Shown: positions 50,020-59,343 of the stretch, one piece after another | Layout of the letters: every line of letters begins with the position of its first letter | Position numbering within the stretch: the first letter of the stretch is position 1 | The notes under the pieces: generated by a model | Seen by the model: the letters and a program-made list of their open reading frames with translations, nothing else | The model's database searches: none | What the model was told of the DNA's origin: nothing | Made by a program: the position numbers and the translations under genes | From: an uncultured Myxococcales bacterium | Lineage (GTDB): Bacteria; Myxococcota; Myxococcia; Myxococcales; Myxococcaceae | Direction of reading: 5' to 3' | NCBI GenBank assembly: GCA_937980205.1 | Contig: CALJKW010000022.1 | Coordinates: 454,067 to 518,066, forward strand | DNA length: 64,000 nucleotides

Positions 50020-51846
50020 TCAGTTCGTGATCTTCTTCCGCACCGCCACCACCATCACGCTCTTCTCCCCGCGCCGCAGCGCCAGCTCCACCTGAGAGCC
50101 CACCGGCCCGCGGATCGCGCGAATCGCCGGCTCGAAGCCGAGCTCCGCGACGACGTGCCCGTCGACGCTGGTGATCTCGTCGCCGGTCACGATGCCCGCG
50201 GCCGCGGCGCCACCGCCGGGCATCACCTCACCGACCACGAGCGCGTCTCCGCGCCCGCGCAGCACGAGCCCGATGCCGGCGAGCTCGGTCTTCGGCCCGG
50301 CGTCCGGAGCCACCTTCGTCAGCTCGAGCTCCACCGGCGCCGACGGCTGCGAGACGCCGACGACGCGGGTGTTGTGCCCCTCCGCCGAGGCCTGCAGCGA
50401 GAACCCGGCGGGCGACATCCCCTCGAGCACGAACGTGCCGTCTGCGGCGGTGACCGTCGCGCGGTCGGTGCCCTCGAGCGCCACCTTGGCGCCGGGAATC
50501 GGCTGGCGCGAATCCGCCTCGCGCACGACGCCGGTCACGCGCAGCCCGCGCATCAGCGTGACGTCGGCCCGCGTGTCGCCCTTCACGCTCACGCGCCGGG
50601 TGGCCGTCACGAAGCCGGCGCTGCGCAGCTCCAGCTCGTAGTCGCCGTCGGCGATGCCCTCGACGAGGTAGCGGCCGTCGGGATCGACGAAGCCCGCCTC
50701 GACGACGGTGAGCCGCTCGAGCGGCGCCTTCCGCCAGTGCACGGTGAGCTCGAACGCCGGCACCGGCTCGCCGCCCTCGTCGGTCACGCGGCCAGAGAGC
50801 TTCGGGCCCGAGCCCAGCTCGAGCACGAGCTCCTCCTTCGCCGGGACCGCGACGTCGAAGCGGTGCGCGGGCGCGGTGCCGAGCAGGTGGGCCGAGACGT
50901 CGTACGTGCCCGGCTGCAGCTCGGCGATCTCGAAGCGGCCGTCCGCGTCGGTGAGCTCGCGATACCCCTCGGAGCTGCCGAACGTCCGCGGGAAGATGCT
51001 GAGCGCCGACGCGGCGTGAACGAGCGCGCCCGGCGCAGGCTCGCCGTCGTGGACGACGCGGCCCTTCAGCGCCACGCGCGTGCCCGCGTCGGCGGCGTGG
51101 GGCTCGAGCGTGATGACGAGCTCGCGGACCCCGGCCTCGAGGCGCTCGCTGCCGCTGCCGAGCGTGGGGTGAAACGCCTCGACGACCGCGTAAGGCGCAG
51201 CTTCGAAGCGGACCTCGCCCTTCGCGTCGGTGGTGAAGCGGTCGCGCATCGGGAAGAGCGCTTCCTTGCGCGGCACGAGGATGCGCACGCTCGCCTGCGG
51301 CGCCGGCTGGCCCGTCGCGTCCACCACGCGGCCGAGGATCTCGGGGGCCGGCGTGAGCTCGACGGTGACTCCGCTGACGCGCTGGCCCGGGCGGAACGTC
51401 ACCGCGACCGGGCTCTTGCCCCACTCGGGCCCGAACGGGAGGAAGCGGTCGGCCTTCGCCGAGGCGAGCTGGTAGGCGCCGGCCTCCGGCGGGCGGAACG
51501 TGAACAGCCCTGCTGCGCCCGAGCGGGTGGAGAACGCGCCGCGCGCGCTCGACCAGGTGACCTCGGCCCCCTCGATGCCTTCGCGCGTCTCGGTCGAGAG
51601 CACGCGGCCGGTGATCTCTCCCTGCGGAGCGCCGGCGGCTTCCTCGCGTACGGGCCGAGCGGGCGGGCTCGTCGCGTGCGTGTCGTCGCCCGCGCGCGCG
51701 GCGCCCGCCGGCGGGTGCTGAGCGTGCGCCACGTCGAGCAGCGGCGGCTCGACAGCTGGCTGCGGCGTCCGAAGGAAGAAGATGACCGCGGCTGCGACGC
51801 CGAGCAGTGCGATGAGCAGGACCGGCAGCCAGCGCCGGCGGTTCAT
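50020..51846 (-). CDS. Carboxypeptidase-regulatory-repeat protein with C-terminal PDZ domain
   Basis: A 608-residue protein anchored by an N-terminal helix (WLPVLLIALLGVAAAVIFFL). After a Pro/Ala linker come five or more carboxypeptidase regulatory-like beta-sandwich domains (ITGRVLSTETREGIEGAEVTW, ILGRVVDATGQPAPQASVRI, LKGRVVHDGEPAPGALVHA, LSGRVTDEGGEPVPAF, VTGVVREADSRQPIPGAKV). The C-terminal PDZ domain (GIVTGDEITSVDGHVVAELG) lacks a protease partner in the same chain. Such proteins are abundant in myxobacterial envelopes; adhesion or protein docking is a likely but unproved role. Confidence 0.85.
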   Translation of the reverse strand: MNRRRWLPVLLIALLGVAAAVIFFLRTPQPAVEPPLLDVAHAQHPPAGAARAGDDTHATSPPARPVREEAAGAPQGEITGRVLSTETREGIEGAEVTWSSARGAFSTRSGAAGLFTFRPPEAGAYQLASAKADRFLPFGPEWGKSPVAVTFRPGQRVSGVTVELTPAPEILGRVVDATGQPAPQASVRILVPRKEALFPMRDRFTTDAKGEVRFEAAPYAVVEAFHPTLGSGSERLEAGVRELVITLEPHAADAGTRVALKGRVVHDGEPAPGALVHAASALSIFPRTFGSSEGYRELTDADGRFEIAELQPGTYDVSAHLLGTAPAHRFDVAVPAKEELVLELGSGPKLSGRVTDEGGEPVPAFELTVHWRKAPLERLTVVEAGFVDPDGRYLVEGIADGDYELELRSAGFVTATRRVSVKGDTRADVTLMRGLRVTGVVREADSRQPIPGAKVALEGTDRATVTAADGTFVLEGMSPAGFSLQASAEGHNTRVVGVSQPSAPVELELTKVAPDAGPKTELAGIGLVLRGRGDALVVGEVMPGGGAAAAGIVTGDEITSVDGHVVAELGFEPAIRAIRGPVGSQVELALRRGEKSVMVVAVRKKITN

Positions 51847-51859
51847 GGCCGCAGGGCGC

Positions 51860-53176
51860 TCACGCGGCGGCCTTCTTCAGCTCGACGAGGTCCTTGTAGA
51901 TCTCGAACACGACGCGCGCGAACGCCCGCTCGGAAGCACGGCCCAGCGAGACCTGGCGCGGCAGGCCTTCTTCTTCGGCGCGCTTCAGCTCGGCCGAGAA
52001 CGTCGCGTTGTACATGTCGGCCTTCAGGTTGTCGTACGGGTTGAAGACCGCGAGCCGGTCGCCCGCCTTCGGGTTGATGCGGCGGTCCGTGCCTTCCCAC
52101 GCGGCGCGGTGCACCTGGCCGGCCTTCCACGTCGTGTTCGCGAGCCGCACCGCGAGCGAGAGCACCTTGTGATCGCCGTCGCGGTTCTGGAGCTTGTCGA
52201 TCTCGCTGAAGAAGTAGTCGTCCTTCGCGACGACGTTCTTCAGCGTCTCGGCGATCTTCGCCGCGCTCGGGAAGTAGTTGAGGTGCAGGTCGGCGCTCGC
52301 GACCGACGCGACGTCTTCGATCGCGGCACCCTTGATGAGGTCGCGCGCGCCGTCGGCGCCGCCGGTGATGCCGAGCAGCTCCATCAGCTTCGGCAGCGCG
52401 CGGTAGGCGACGCCGCCGGCCGCCGTCTGACCGGCGACGCGGTGTGCATCGGCGTCCGGCGCGGTGCTCTTCTTGCCGTCGGCGGTGAACGCCGGGCGGA
52501 ACGCGTTGCCCGCTTCGAACGCGGCGTCGAAGAACAGGCGGTACAGCGCATCGAGCTGCTGCGGATCTTTGATGCCGACCGAGGTCGCGGCGAGCACGGC
52601 GCTCTCCTGGGCGATGACGGTGGCGCTGATCAGGTTGCGCTGCTCGAACGACGGAGCCGCCAGCGCCTCGCGCGCCTTCGCCTCGAGCGTCACGGCGAGC
52701 TTCTGCGCCGTCGGGTTCAGCTCGACCGAGTTGCCGTCGTGGTAGCTCGGCCCCAGCTCGAGCAGCTGCGCGAGCTCTTTCGCGTCGAACGCGAGCGGAG
52801 GAGGCGCTGGGATCTTGGCGCCCGCGACCACCGCCTGCGGCGTCAGCGGCTGGCCCGAGACCGGGTCGACGGCGGTCTGCTTGATCTGCGCGTGCCAGGC
52901 GCCCTGCTTGAGCTGCTCCTTCGGGTCGAAGAAGTTCGCGCCCGCGTCGGGCCGCAGCAGCGTCTCGAAGGTGTCGCGGAAGCGCGCGACGGCGGAGGTG
53001 AGGCCGGCGGCGTCGAGGCCGAGCGGCTTCAGCGCCGACTCGATGGCGCCCGACGGGAACGTCTCGAGCGCGGCGAGGTTCTTCGCGGCCGCGTCGAGCT
53101 TCTGCGACGACGTCCCCGGCGGAGCGATCTGCTTCAGCCAGCTTTCGAACTGGGGGCGCGAGGTGACCGCAGGCAT
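51860..53176 (-). CDS. Hypothetical protein, soluble, about 438 residues
   Basis: A mostly helical protein without signal peptide or membrane segments. Landmarks are FESWLKQIAPPGTSSQKLDAA near the N-terminus, LGPSYHDGNSVELNPTAQ, a central ATVIAQESAVLAATSVGIKDP helix, and WEGTDRRINPKAGDRLAVFNPYDNLKADMYNATF near the end. I do not recognise a family; similar proteins may be confined to Myxococcota. ATG at 53176 is used. GTG at 53194 lies only 2 bases behind GAGGGG, which is close for a ribosome site but possible. It is transcribed towards the carboxypeptidase-regulatory protein gene. Confidence 0.72.
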   Translation of the reverse strand: MPAVTSRPQFESWLKQIAPPGTSSQKLDAAAKNLAALETFPSGAIESALKPLGLDAAGLTSAVARFRDTFETLLRPDAGANFFDPKEQLKQGAWHAQIKQTAVDPVSGQPLTPQAVVAGAKIPAPPPLAFDAKELAQLLELGPSYHDGNSVELNPTAQKLAVTLEAKAREALAAPSFEQRNLISATVIAQESAVLAATSVGIKDPQQLDALYRLFFDAAFEAGNAFRPAFTADGKKSTAPDADAHRVAGQTAAGGVAYRALPKLMELLGITGGADGARDLIKGAAIEDVASVASADLHLNYFPSAAKIAETLKNVVAKDDYFFSEIDKLQNRDGDHKVLSLAVRLANTTWKAGQVHRAAWEGTDRRINPKAGDRLAVFNPYDNLKADMYNATFSAELKRAEEEGLPRQVSLGRASERAFARVVFEIYKDLVELKKAAA

Positions 53177-53285
53177 GGCCGGCGGACTTAGCACGTCCCC
53201 TCACGGGAATCTGATGGCGGCCCCGCCATAACGGTGCGTCTTCTCGTTCGTGCGCGCGGCATTCGGCGTGCACGCCGCGCGCGCC

Positions 53286-54182
53286 ATGCGCTCTCTCAAG
53301 CTCGGTCTCCTGCTGCTCGTCGCGTGCTCACCCGCAATGGACGGAGGGCCCGATGGCGGAACCGGCGGCGGCTCGGCGACGGGCGGCGGTGCTGCGACCG
53401 GCGGCGGTGGTGGCGCGGGAACGGGCGGCGGCTCCGCGACGGGCGGCGGCTCGGGCACTGGCGGTGGGACTGCCACGGGCGGCGGCTCTGCCACGGGCGG
53501 CGGCTCGGCGAGCGCGCCGCCGGTCGTGGTGCTCGAGGTGCGCGATCTGCAGGTCAGCGTGTTCGGCTCGAACGTCATCGGCTCGACGCTGCTGATGCGG
53601 CCGTGGGCGGCGATCCCCGACGCCGGGTGCGTGCGCTACACCGGCGCGACGGCGCCGGCGCTGCCGTCGATCGGCGCGCTCACGTACTCGAACCTCGCGT
53701 TCACCGGCGCCGTCTCGTGCAACAACACGACCGCGGGCCGCTACTGCCTGAAGAACGGAGCGGCTCCGATTCCGGTGGTCGGCAGCACGCTCGACACGGA
53801 CACGTACCTGACCGCGAACAACCCGGTGCTCGGCGTCACCGGAGGCGCCGCGCTCGACGCCGTCACGGCCTCGCCCGTGCTGTTCGACGGCGGCCTGCAG
53901 GTGACCCCGACCACGCTCGCCGACGCGGGCCCGGGAGATCTCAACGTGACGTGGAGCCCCACCGGTCGGCCGACCTGGGTCGAGCTCGAGACGTTCGACG
54001 CCGGCGTCGCGCTCGTCATCTGCACTCCGACGGTCGACGGCTCGCTCACCATCCCCGCGGCGCTGGTCGACGGCCGGCTCGATCGCCTGACCGTCGGTCA
54101 GTACACCGAGGCCGTCGGCACCGACACGCAAGGGCGCACCGCGCGCGCGCGCGTGGTGAAGGGCAAGGTCGTCGGCCGCTGA
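53286..54182 (+). CDS. Secreted lipoprotein with GGGSATGGG-type repeat linker
   Basis: A 298-residue lipoprotein (lipobox LLLVAC). Residues about 22-75 are a low-complexity linker of GGGSATGGG-like units (encoding GGCGGCGGCTC... repeats), a hallmark of many myxobacterial surface proteins. They are followed by a domain of about 220 residues with four Cys and many beta-prone segments (DLQVSVFGSNVIGSTLLMRPW, GDLNVTWSPTGRPTWVELETF). No enzyme motif is visible. The flexible linker probably projects the domain away from the outer membrane. ATG at 53286 is chosen because it begins the signal sequence. Confidence 0.8.
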   Translation: MRSLKLGLLLLVACSPAMDGGPDGGTGGGSATGGGAATGGGGGAGTGGGSATGGGSGTGGGTATGGGSATGGGSASAPPVVVLEVRDLQVSVFGSNVIGSTLLMRPWAAIPDAGCVRYTGATAPALPSIGALTYSNLAFTGAVSCNNTTAGRYCLKNGAAPIPVVGSTLDTDTYLTANNPVLGVTGGAALDAVTASPVLFDGGLQVTPTTLADAGPGDLNVTWSPTGRPTWVELETFDAGVALVICTPTVDGSLTIPAALVDGRLDRLTVGQYTEAVGTDTQGRTARARVVKGKVVGR

Positions 54183-54190
54183 TCTTTTCG

Positions 54191-54646
54191 TCAGCGGCGC
54201 CGCCGCGCGAGCCAGCCCAGCACGCCGCCGAAGACGACGTGTACGAGCACGAGCGTCAGCTGCCGGCCCGGACGGCGATCTCTCGAGGGCGCCGGCAGAA
54301 TGCCCGCGGCGGGCACCCAGCCTGCGTAGCTCAGCAGCCAGACCAGGCCGCCGAACGCGATTCCCTCGAGGATGGGGTGCCGCGGAGCCACGCGGCCCTG
54401 CACCATTCCGAACAGGGCGCCCGTCGCGGCCCCGTAGCCGTAGTGCGAGAGCACCGTCACCGCCTTCTGCTCGGGGCGCGTGCGCGAGATGTGCAGCGCG
54501 TCGAGGAAGCGCTCGGTGATGTGCTCCGGCGGCAGCTTGCCCACCAGCCCCGCGCGCTGGGCGGCGAGCATCACCGCGCTCATCGCCGTCGTCGCTCCGA
54601 TACCTGCGACCGTTCCGCGGCCGACCCGTTCGATTGCCTGTTCCAT
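54191..54646 (-). CDS. Small multi-pass membrane protein (DUF6789/DUF1440-like)
   Basis: About 151 residues with four hydrophobic segments: GRGTVAGIGATTAMSAVMLA; YGAATGALFGMVQ; GIAFGGLVWLLSYAGWVPAAG; LTLVLVHVVFGGVLGWLA. The conserved-looking AVTVLSHYGYGAATGALFG motif resembles small membrane proteins annotated as DUF6789 or DUF1440; function is unknown. ATG at 54646 is used; a TTG at 54664 would add six residues. It is convergent with the Gly-rich lipoprotein gene, only 8 bases between stops. Confidence 0.75.
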   Translation of the reverse strand: MEQAIERVGRGTVAGIGATTAMSAVMLAAQRAGLVGKLPPEHITERFLDALHISRTRPEQKAVTVLSHYGYGAATGALFGMVQGRVAPRHPILEGIAFGGLVWLLSYAGWVPAAGILPAPSRDRRPGRQLTLVLVHVVFGGVLGWLARRRR

Positions 54647-54757
54647 GAGGGCCTGCTTCAGCAAGTCCCGAGCCCCACGCCGAGTCGGGCACCTCCGGCG
54701 TCAGAGCGAGCGAAATGGCCACAGCGCGACCAGAGTGACCCACTGCCCGCCGCGCCC

Positions 54758-56164
54758 TCAGGCCGCGGCGACGGGTCTGGGCGCCAGGCGCGGCCAGGGC
54801 TTCGCCTCTTCGAGCTCGGCGCCGAGCTCGAGCAGGAGCGCGTCGGCGCCGTGCGGCGCGGCGAGCTGCACTCCGATCGGCATGCCGTTCCCCGCGCGCG
54901 CGAGCGGCAGCGAGATCGCCGGAGCGCCGGCGGTGTTGAACAGCCCCGTGAACGGGCAGAACCCGGTGAGCCGCTCGATCTGCGTGTCGAACGGCAGGTC
55001 GGGCTTCAGGTACCCGTGCGGCGGCGGCAGCGAGGCGAGCGTCGGCGACAGGAACGCGTCGAACCCGAGCCGGGCACAGGCCTCGGTGTAGCCGCGCGTC
55101 CAACCCCGCAGCCGCTTGAGCTCGGTGAAGGTCGCCCACTTGCGCGACAGAAACCGCGCGGCGAAGTCACGCGTGAGCGGCTCGAGCTTCTCGAGGTCCA
55201 TCGGGCGGCCGATCACGAACCGGCTCGCGCGCGGCTGCACCCACGAGATGTACGCCCACAGCGAGACGAAGTCGTCGAGCACCTCGCGCGAGGCGGGACA
55301 GGGAATCTCTTCCACGCGGTGCCCGAGCTGCTCGAGCAGCCGCGCCGCCTCTTGGGTCGCCGCGCGCACCTCGGGGTCGACCGTCACCTCGACCGGCAGC
55401 CCGAGGAACATGCCGATGCGCAGCCGCTTCGCCGGGCGCGGCGCCGCGGCGCCCACCGCAGGGAAGCGCTTCGACGGCAGCACCGTCTCGAGCGCCTTCC
55501 AGAACTCGACGCTGTCGCGCACGGTGCGGCTGACCACGCCGTGCACCGCGACGTTGACGGGGAGCATGTTGGAGCCCTCCATGTCGAAGCGGCCGCGGGT
55601 GGGCTTGAGGCCGACGAGCCCGCAGCACGCCGCGGGGATGCGAATCGACCCGCCGCCGTCGCTGGCGTGCGCGATGGGGACGACGCCCGACGCGACGAGC
55701 GCGGCGGCTCCGCCGGAAGAGCCGCCCGTCGAGTGCCCGCGCGCCCACGGGTTGTGGCATGGGCCGAACGCCAGCGGCTCGGTGGTCGCGGTGAGGCCGA
55801 GCTCGGGCGTCGCGCTCTTGCCGAGGCTCACCAGGCCGAGCGCGTTGAACGCCTTCACGCTCGGGTCGTCGACCGTCGCGATGTAGTCACCCGTCGCGGC
55901 CGTGCCCCACGCCGTACGAACGCCCTTCGAGCGGACGAGGTCCTTCAAGAAGAACGGCACGCCGGCGAACGGCCCCTTCGCGGCGCCGGCACCCGCGAGC
56001 GCCTGCTCGAACGTCGGCGTCACGATCGCGTTGAGCCACTGCAGCTCACGCGCGCGCGCGATGGCCGCCTCGACCACCTCGGCCGTCGTGACGTCTTTGC
56101 GCTCGAGGTGGCTGCGGGTCTCGACGGCGTCCCATTGCGCGAGTTCCCAGGGGTCGATGGGCAT
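54758..56164 (-). CDS. Amidase-signature enzyme
   Basis: A 468-residue amidase with the complete Ser-cisSer-Lys triad: Lys in PFFLKDLV, and the Gly/Ser-rich signature GHSTGGSSGGAAALVASG followed by DGGGSIRIPA. It hydrolyses a carboxylic amide of unknown identity. It is not GatA in context, since no gatB or gatC is nearby, and resembles stand-alone amidases. No signal peptide is present. It is divergent from the FGGY kinase gene across 34 bases, and neither start has a strong ribosome site. Confidence 0.92.
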   Translation of the reverse strand: MPIDPWELAQWDAVETRSHLERKDVTTAEVVEAAIARARELQWLNAIVTPTFEQALAGAGAAKGPFAGVPFFLKDLVRSKGVRTAWGTAATGDYIATVDDPSVKAFNALGLVSLGKSATPELGLTATTEPLAFGPCHNPWARGHSTGGSSGGAAALVASGVVPIAHASDGGGSIRIPAACCGLVGLKPTRGRFDMEGSNMLPVNVAVHGVVSRTVRDSVEFWKALETVLPSKRFPAVGAAAPRPAKRLRIGMFLGLPVEVTVDPEVRAATQEAARLLEQLGHRVEEIPCPASREVLDDFVSLWAYISWVQPRASRFVIGRPMDLEKLEPLTRDFAARFLSRKWATFTELKRLRGWTRGYTEACARLGFDAFLSPTLASLPPPHGYLKPDLPFDTQIERLTGFCPFTGLFNTAGAPAISLPLARAGNGMPIGVQLAAPHGADALLLELGAELEEAKPWPRLAPRPVAAA

Positions 56165-56198
56165 ACCGGACGGTTTATGCCAGAAGACGCCTTCGGCA

Positions 56199-57761
56199 AT
56201 GCCTGAGCCGCACGTCCTCGCGTTCGATCTCGGCACCTCGGGCCTCAAGGCCGCGGCGGTGTCCGCCTCGGGAGGCATCTCGGCCAGTGAGGTGGTGCCC
56301 CTCGACCTGCAGCTGCTGCCGGGCGGCGGCGCCGAGCAGCGCCCCGAAGACTGGTGGAGCGCCATCGTCAGCGCCACCCGGCGCCTCTTCGCGCGCGGCG
56401 CCGTCGAGCCCGGCGCCGTGCAGGGCATCGCGCTCTCCTCGCAGTGGGCCGGCACCGTGGCGTGCGACTCGCACGCGAAGCCGCTGCGCCCCGCGCTCAT
56501 CTGGCTCGACGCGCGCGGGGCCGATGAGGCGCGACGAATCGTCGGCGGCTTCCCCAGCATCGACGGCTATGGCGCGCTCAAGGTGCTCAGCTGGATCCGC
56601 AAGACCGGCGGCGCCCCGAGCCTCTCGGGCAAAGATCCCGTCGGCCACATCGCCTGGCTCAAGAAGCACGAGCCGGCCACGCACGACGCCGCGAGCGTCT
56701 TTCTCGAGCCGAAGGACTGGGTGAACGCGCGGCTCACCGGGCGTGTCGCCGCGTCCTACGACTCGATCGCGGTGCACTGGGTCACCGACAACCGCGCCAT
56801 CGACAAGGTCGCGTACGACGACGGGCTGCTCGCGCTCACCGGCCTCGACCGGCGAAAGCTCCCCGAGCTCGTGCCGGCGGCGTCGCTGCTCGGGACGCTG
56901 CAGCCCTCGGCGGCCGAAGAGCTCGGGCTCGCGACGTCGGTGAAGGTCTTCGCCGGTGCCGCCGACATGCACATGGCCGCGATCGGCGCAGGCACGACGG
57001 CCGAGTTCGACGCGCACCTGTGCCTCGGCACCTCGTCGTGGCTGCTCGCGCACGTGCCGTTCAAGAAGACCGATCTCTCGCACAACATGGCGTCGCTGCC
57101 GGCGGCGATCCCCGGTCGATATCTCTTCGTGAACGAGCAGGAGACCGCCGCCGCGGGCTTGAGGCTGCTGGTGGAGAAGTGGCTGCGGCTCGAGGGGCCC
57201 GACCCGTTCGGCGCCGCGCTCGCCGAAGCGGCGCGCGTGCCGGCTGGCGCGAAGGGGCTCTCGTGGCTTCCCTGGCTGCACGGAGAACGCAGCCCCGTCG
57301 ACGATCGCGCTGTGCGCGGCGGCTTCGTCGGTCTCTCGCTCGAGCACGAAGCCGGGCACCTGGTGCGCGCGGTGCTCGAGGGCGTCGCGCTCAACGCCCG
57401 GTGGCTGATGAAGCACCTCGAGCAGAACCTGGGCCGTCCGCTGCAGCGCGTGACCGTCGTCGGCGGCGGCGCGCGCTCTGAGCTGTGGTGCCAGGTGCTC
57501 GCCGACGTCCTCGACCGCGAGGTGCGCCAGGTCGAGGGCCCGCAGCACGCGAACTGCCGCGGCGCCGCGCTGCAGGCGCTCGTCGGCCTGCAGCTCATCG
57601 ACTGGAGCGCGGTGCCCTCGCGTGTCCCCATCGCACGTTCGTTCACGCCGGCGCGCGAGCACCGCGCGCTCTACGACGAGCGCTTCGAGCAGCTGCTGCT
57701 CGAGTTTCGACACCGCCGGGCGATGGCCCGGCGCTTCAGCCCCATGGAGAAGTCACCGTGA
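56199..57761 (+). CDS. FGGY-family carbohydrate kinase (xylulokinase-like)
   Basis: A 520-residue two-lobe kinase. The N-terminal phosphate-binding loop is LAFDLGTSGLKAA, followed by LSSQWAGTVACD, the sugar-contact block WLDARGADEA, a catalytic-base segment GAADMHMAAIGAGT and C-terminal VTVVGGGARSELWCQVLADVL. It is closest in pattern to D-xylulokinases, but FGGY substrates vary widely. The stop overlaps the GTG of the sphingosine-1-phosphate-lyase-like gene, so the two are co-translated, which is unusual for a xylose kinase and suggests a different substrate. Confidence 0.88.
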   Translation: MPEPHVLAFDLGTSGLKAAAVSASGGISASEVVPLDLQLLPGGGAEQRPEDWWSAIVSATRRLFARGAVEPGAVQGIALSSQWAGTVACDSHAKPLRPALIWLDARGADEARRIVGGFPSIDGYGALKVLSWIRKTGGAPSLSGKDPVGHIAWLKKHEPATHDAASVFLEPKDWVNARLTGRVAASYDSIAVHWVTDNRAIDKVAYDDGLLALTGLDRRKLPELVPAASLLGTLQPSAAEELGLATSVKVFAGAADMHMAAIGAGTTAEFDAHLCLGTSSWLLAHVPFKKTDLSHNMASLPAAIPGRYLFVNEQETAAAGLRLLVEKWLRLEGPDPFGAALAEAARVPAGAKGLSWLPWLHGERSPVDDRAVRGGFVGLSLEHEAGHLVRAVLEGVALNARWLMKHLEQNLGRPLQRVTVVGGGARSELWCQVLADVLDREVRQVEGPQHANCRGAALQALVGLQLIDWSAVPSRVPIARSFTPAREHRALYDERFEQLLLEFRHRRAMARRFSPMEKSP

Positions 57762-59275
57762 AGCTCTCTCAGACGGCGCAGGATCTGCTGGCCCGCATTC
57801 CTCCGGGCGTCGCGACGCGGCTCGAGGGCGTGCTCGAGAAGGTGCCCGGCGTCGGCCAGAAGGTGCGCGCCGAGAAGAAGAAGATCGCCCTCGAGCTCAA
57901 GCACGGCGTCGAGAAGCAGCGCCCCAAAGAGCTCACCATGTCGGCTCTGCCCCAGAAGCCGGTCGACGGCGCCACCGTGCTCTCGACGCTGAAGGCCCTC
58001 ACCGAGCGCGAGAGCCCGAAGTGGCGCGAAGGCAAGGTCTCGGGAGGCGTGTACCACGGCGACCCTGCGCACCTGCGGCTGCTCGACGAGGTCTACGCGC
58101 TGTTCTCGCAGACGAACCCGCTGCACGCCGACGTCTGGCCGAGCGTGGCGCGCTTCGAGTCCGAGATCGTCGCGATGACCGCGCAGCTGCTCGGCGGAGA
58201 CCCGCGCTCGACCGACGACGCCAACGTGGTCTGCGGCACGCTCTCGTCGGGCGGCACCGAGAGCATCATGCTCGCCGTGAAGTCGTACCGCGAGCACGCG
58301 CGCAGCCGGGGCCGCCGCGGCCGCCTGAGCCTCGTGGTCCCCGCCTCCGCGCACCCGGCGTTCGACAAGGCGGGGCACACGCTGGAGGTCGACGTCATCC
58401 GCGTGCCGGTCGGCAGCGACGGCCGCGCCAACGTGAAGGCGATGAAGGCGGCGCTCCGGCGCAGCACCATCGCGATGGTCGGCTCGGCGCCGTCGTTCCC
58501 GCACGGCGTCATCGACCCCATCGAAGAGCTGTCGGAGCTCGCCCGCGCTCGTCGCATCGGCTTTCACACCGACGCGTGTCTCGGCGGCTTCGTGCTGCCG
58601 TTCGCGCGCGAGCTGGGCTACCCGGTGCCGCGCTTCGACTTCTCGTTGCCGGGCGTGACGTCGATGTCCGCCGACACGCACAAGTTCGGCTACGCGGCGA
58701 AGGGCAGCTCGGTGGTGCTGTACCGCGGCCGCGCGCTGCGCCGCAGCCAGTACTTCATCACGCCCGACTGGTCGGGCGGCCTCTACGCGACGCCGGGCTT
58801 CGCGGGCAGCCGTCCCGGGGCGCTCGTCGCGAGCGCGTGGGCCGCGCTGGTCACGACGGGGAAGAAGGGCTACCTCGACGCGACCCGCGCCGTGCTCGAG
58901 ACCGCCGCGAAGGTGCGAGACGCGATTCGCGCCATCCCCGAGCTCGAGGTGGTCGGCGACCCGCTCTGGGTGATCGCCTTCCGCTCGCGCAAGGTCGACG
59001 TCTACCGCGTGCTCGACGAGATGACCGCCCGCGGGTGGAGCCTCAACGGCCTGCAGAAGCCGGCTGCCGTGCACCTCTGCGTGACGCTGCGCCACACCCA
59101 GCCCGGGGTCGCCGAGCGCTTCGCGGAAGATCTGCGCGCATCGGTCGAGGCCGCGAAGGGCGCGCCGGTCGAGGGCGGCATGGCGCCGGTGTACGGGCTC
59201 GCGTCGTCGCTGCCGTTCAAGGGGCTCGTCGGCGATCTGCTCGCCGCCTACCTCGACGCGTTGCACGACCCGTAG
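57758..59275 (+). CDS. Sphingosine-1-phosphate-lyase-like PLP enzyme (group II decarboxylase fold)
   Basis: A 505-residue PLP-dependent enzyme. The Schiff-base Lys lies in SADTHKFGYAAKGSSVVLYR, the version of the motif typical of sphingosine-1-phosphate lyase (DTHKYGYAPKGTS). Other blocks are GTLSSGGTESIMLAVKSYRE and FHTDACLGGFVLPFA. The family cleaves phosphorylated long-chain amino alcohols or decarboxylates amino acids; several myxobacteria make sphingolipids. GGAGAAG before the GTG, and GTGA overlap with the FGGY kinase, tie the pair together. Whether the kinase makes the lyase's phosphorylated substrate is inference. Confidence 0.87.
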   Translation: MKLSQTAQDLLARIPPGVATRLEGVLEKVPGVGQKVRAEKKKIALELKHGVEKQRPKELTMSALPQKPVDGATVLSTLKALTERESPKWREGKVSGGVYHGDPAHLRLLDEVYALFSQTNPLHADVWPSVARFESEIVAMTAQLLGGDPRSTDDANVVCGTLSSGGTESIMLAVKSYREHARSRGRRGRLSLVVPASAHPAFDKAGHTLEVDVIRVPVGSDGRANVKAMKAALRRSTIAMVGSAPSFPHGVIDPIEELSELARARRIGFHTDACLGGFVLPFARELGYPVPRFDFSLPGVTSMSADTHKFGYAAKGSSVVLYRGRALRRSQYFITPDWSGGLYATPGFAGSRPGALVASAWAALVTTGKKGYLDATRAVLETAAKVRDAIRAIPELEVVGDPLWVIAFRSRKVDVYRVLDEMTARGWSLNGLQKPAAVHLCVTLRHTQPGVAERFAEDLRASVEAAKGAPVEGGMAPVYGLASSLPFKGLVGDLLAAYLDALHDP

Positions 59276-59343
59276 GCCTTGCAGCAACACAGTGTTCCAC
59301 CCGCAGCACCGACGCCTGTGGGCTTCATGCGCATCATGGGGGC

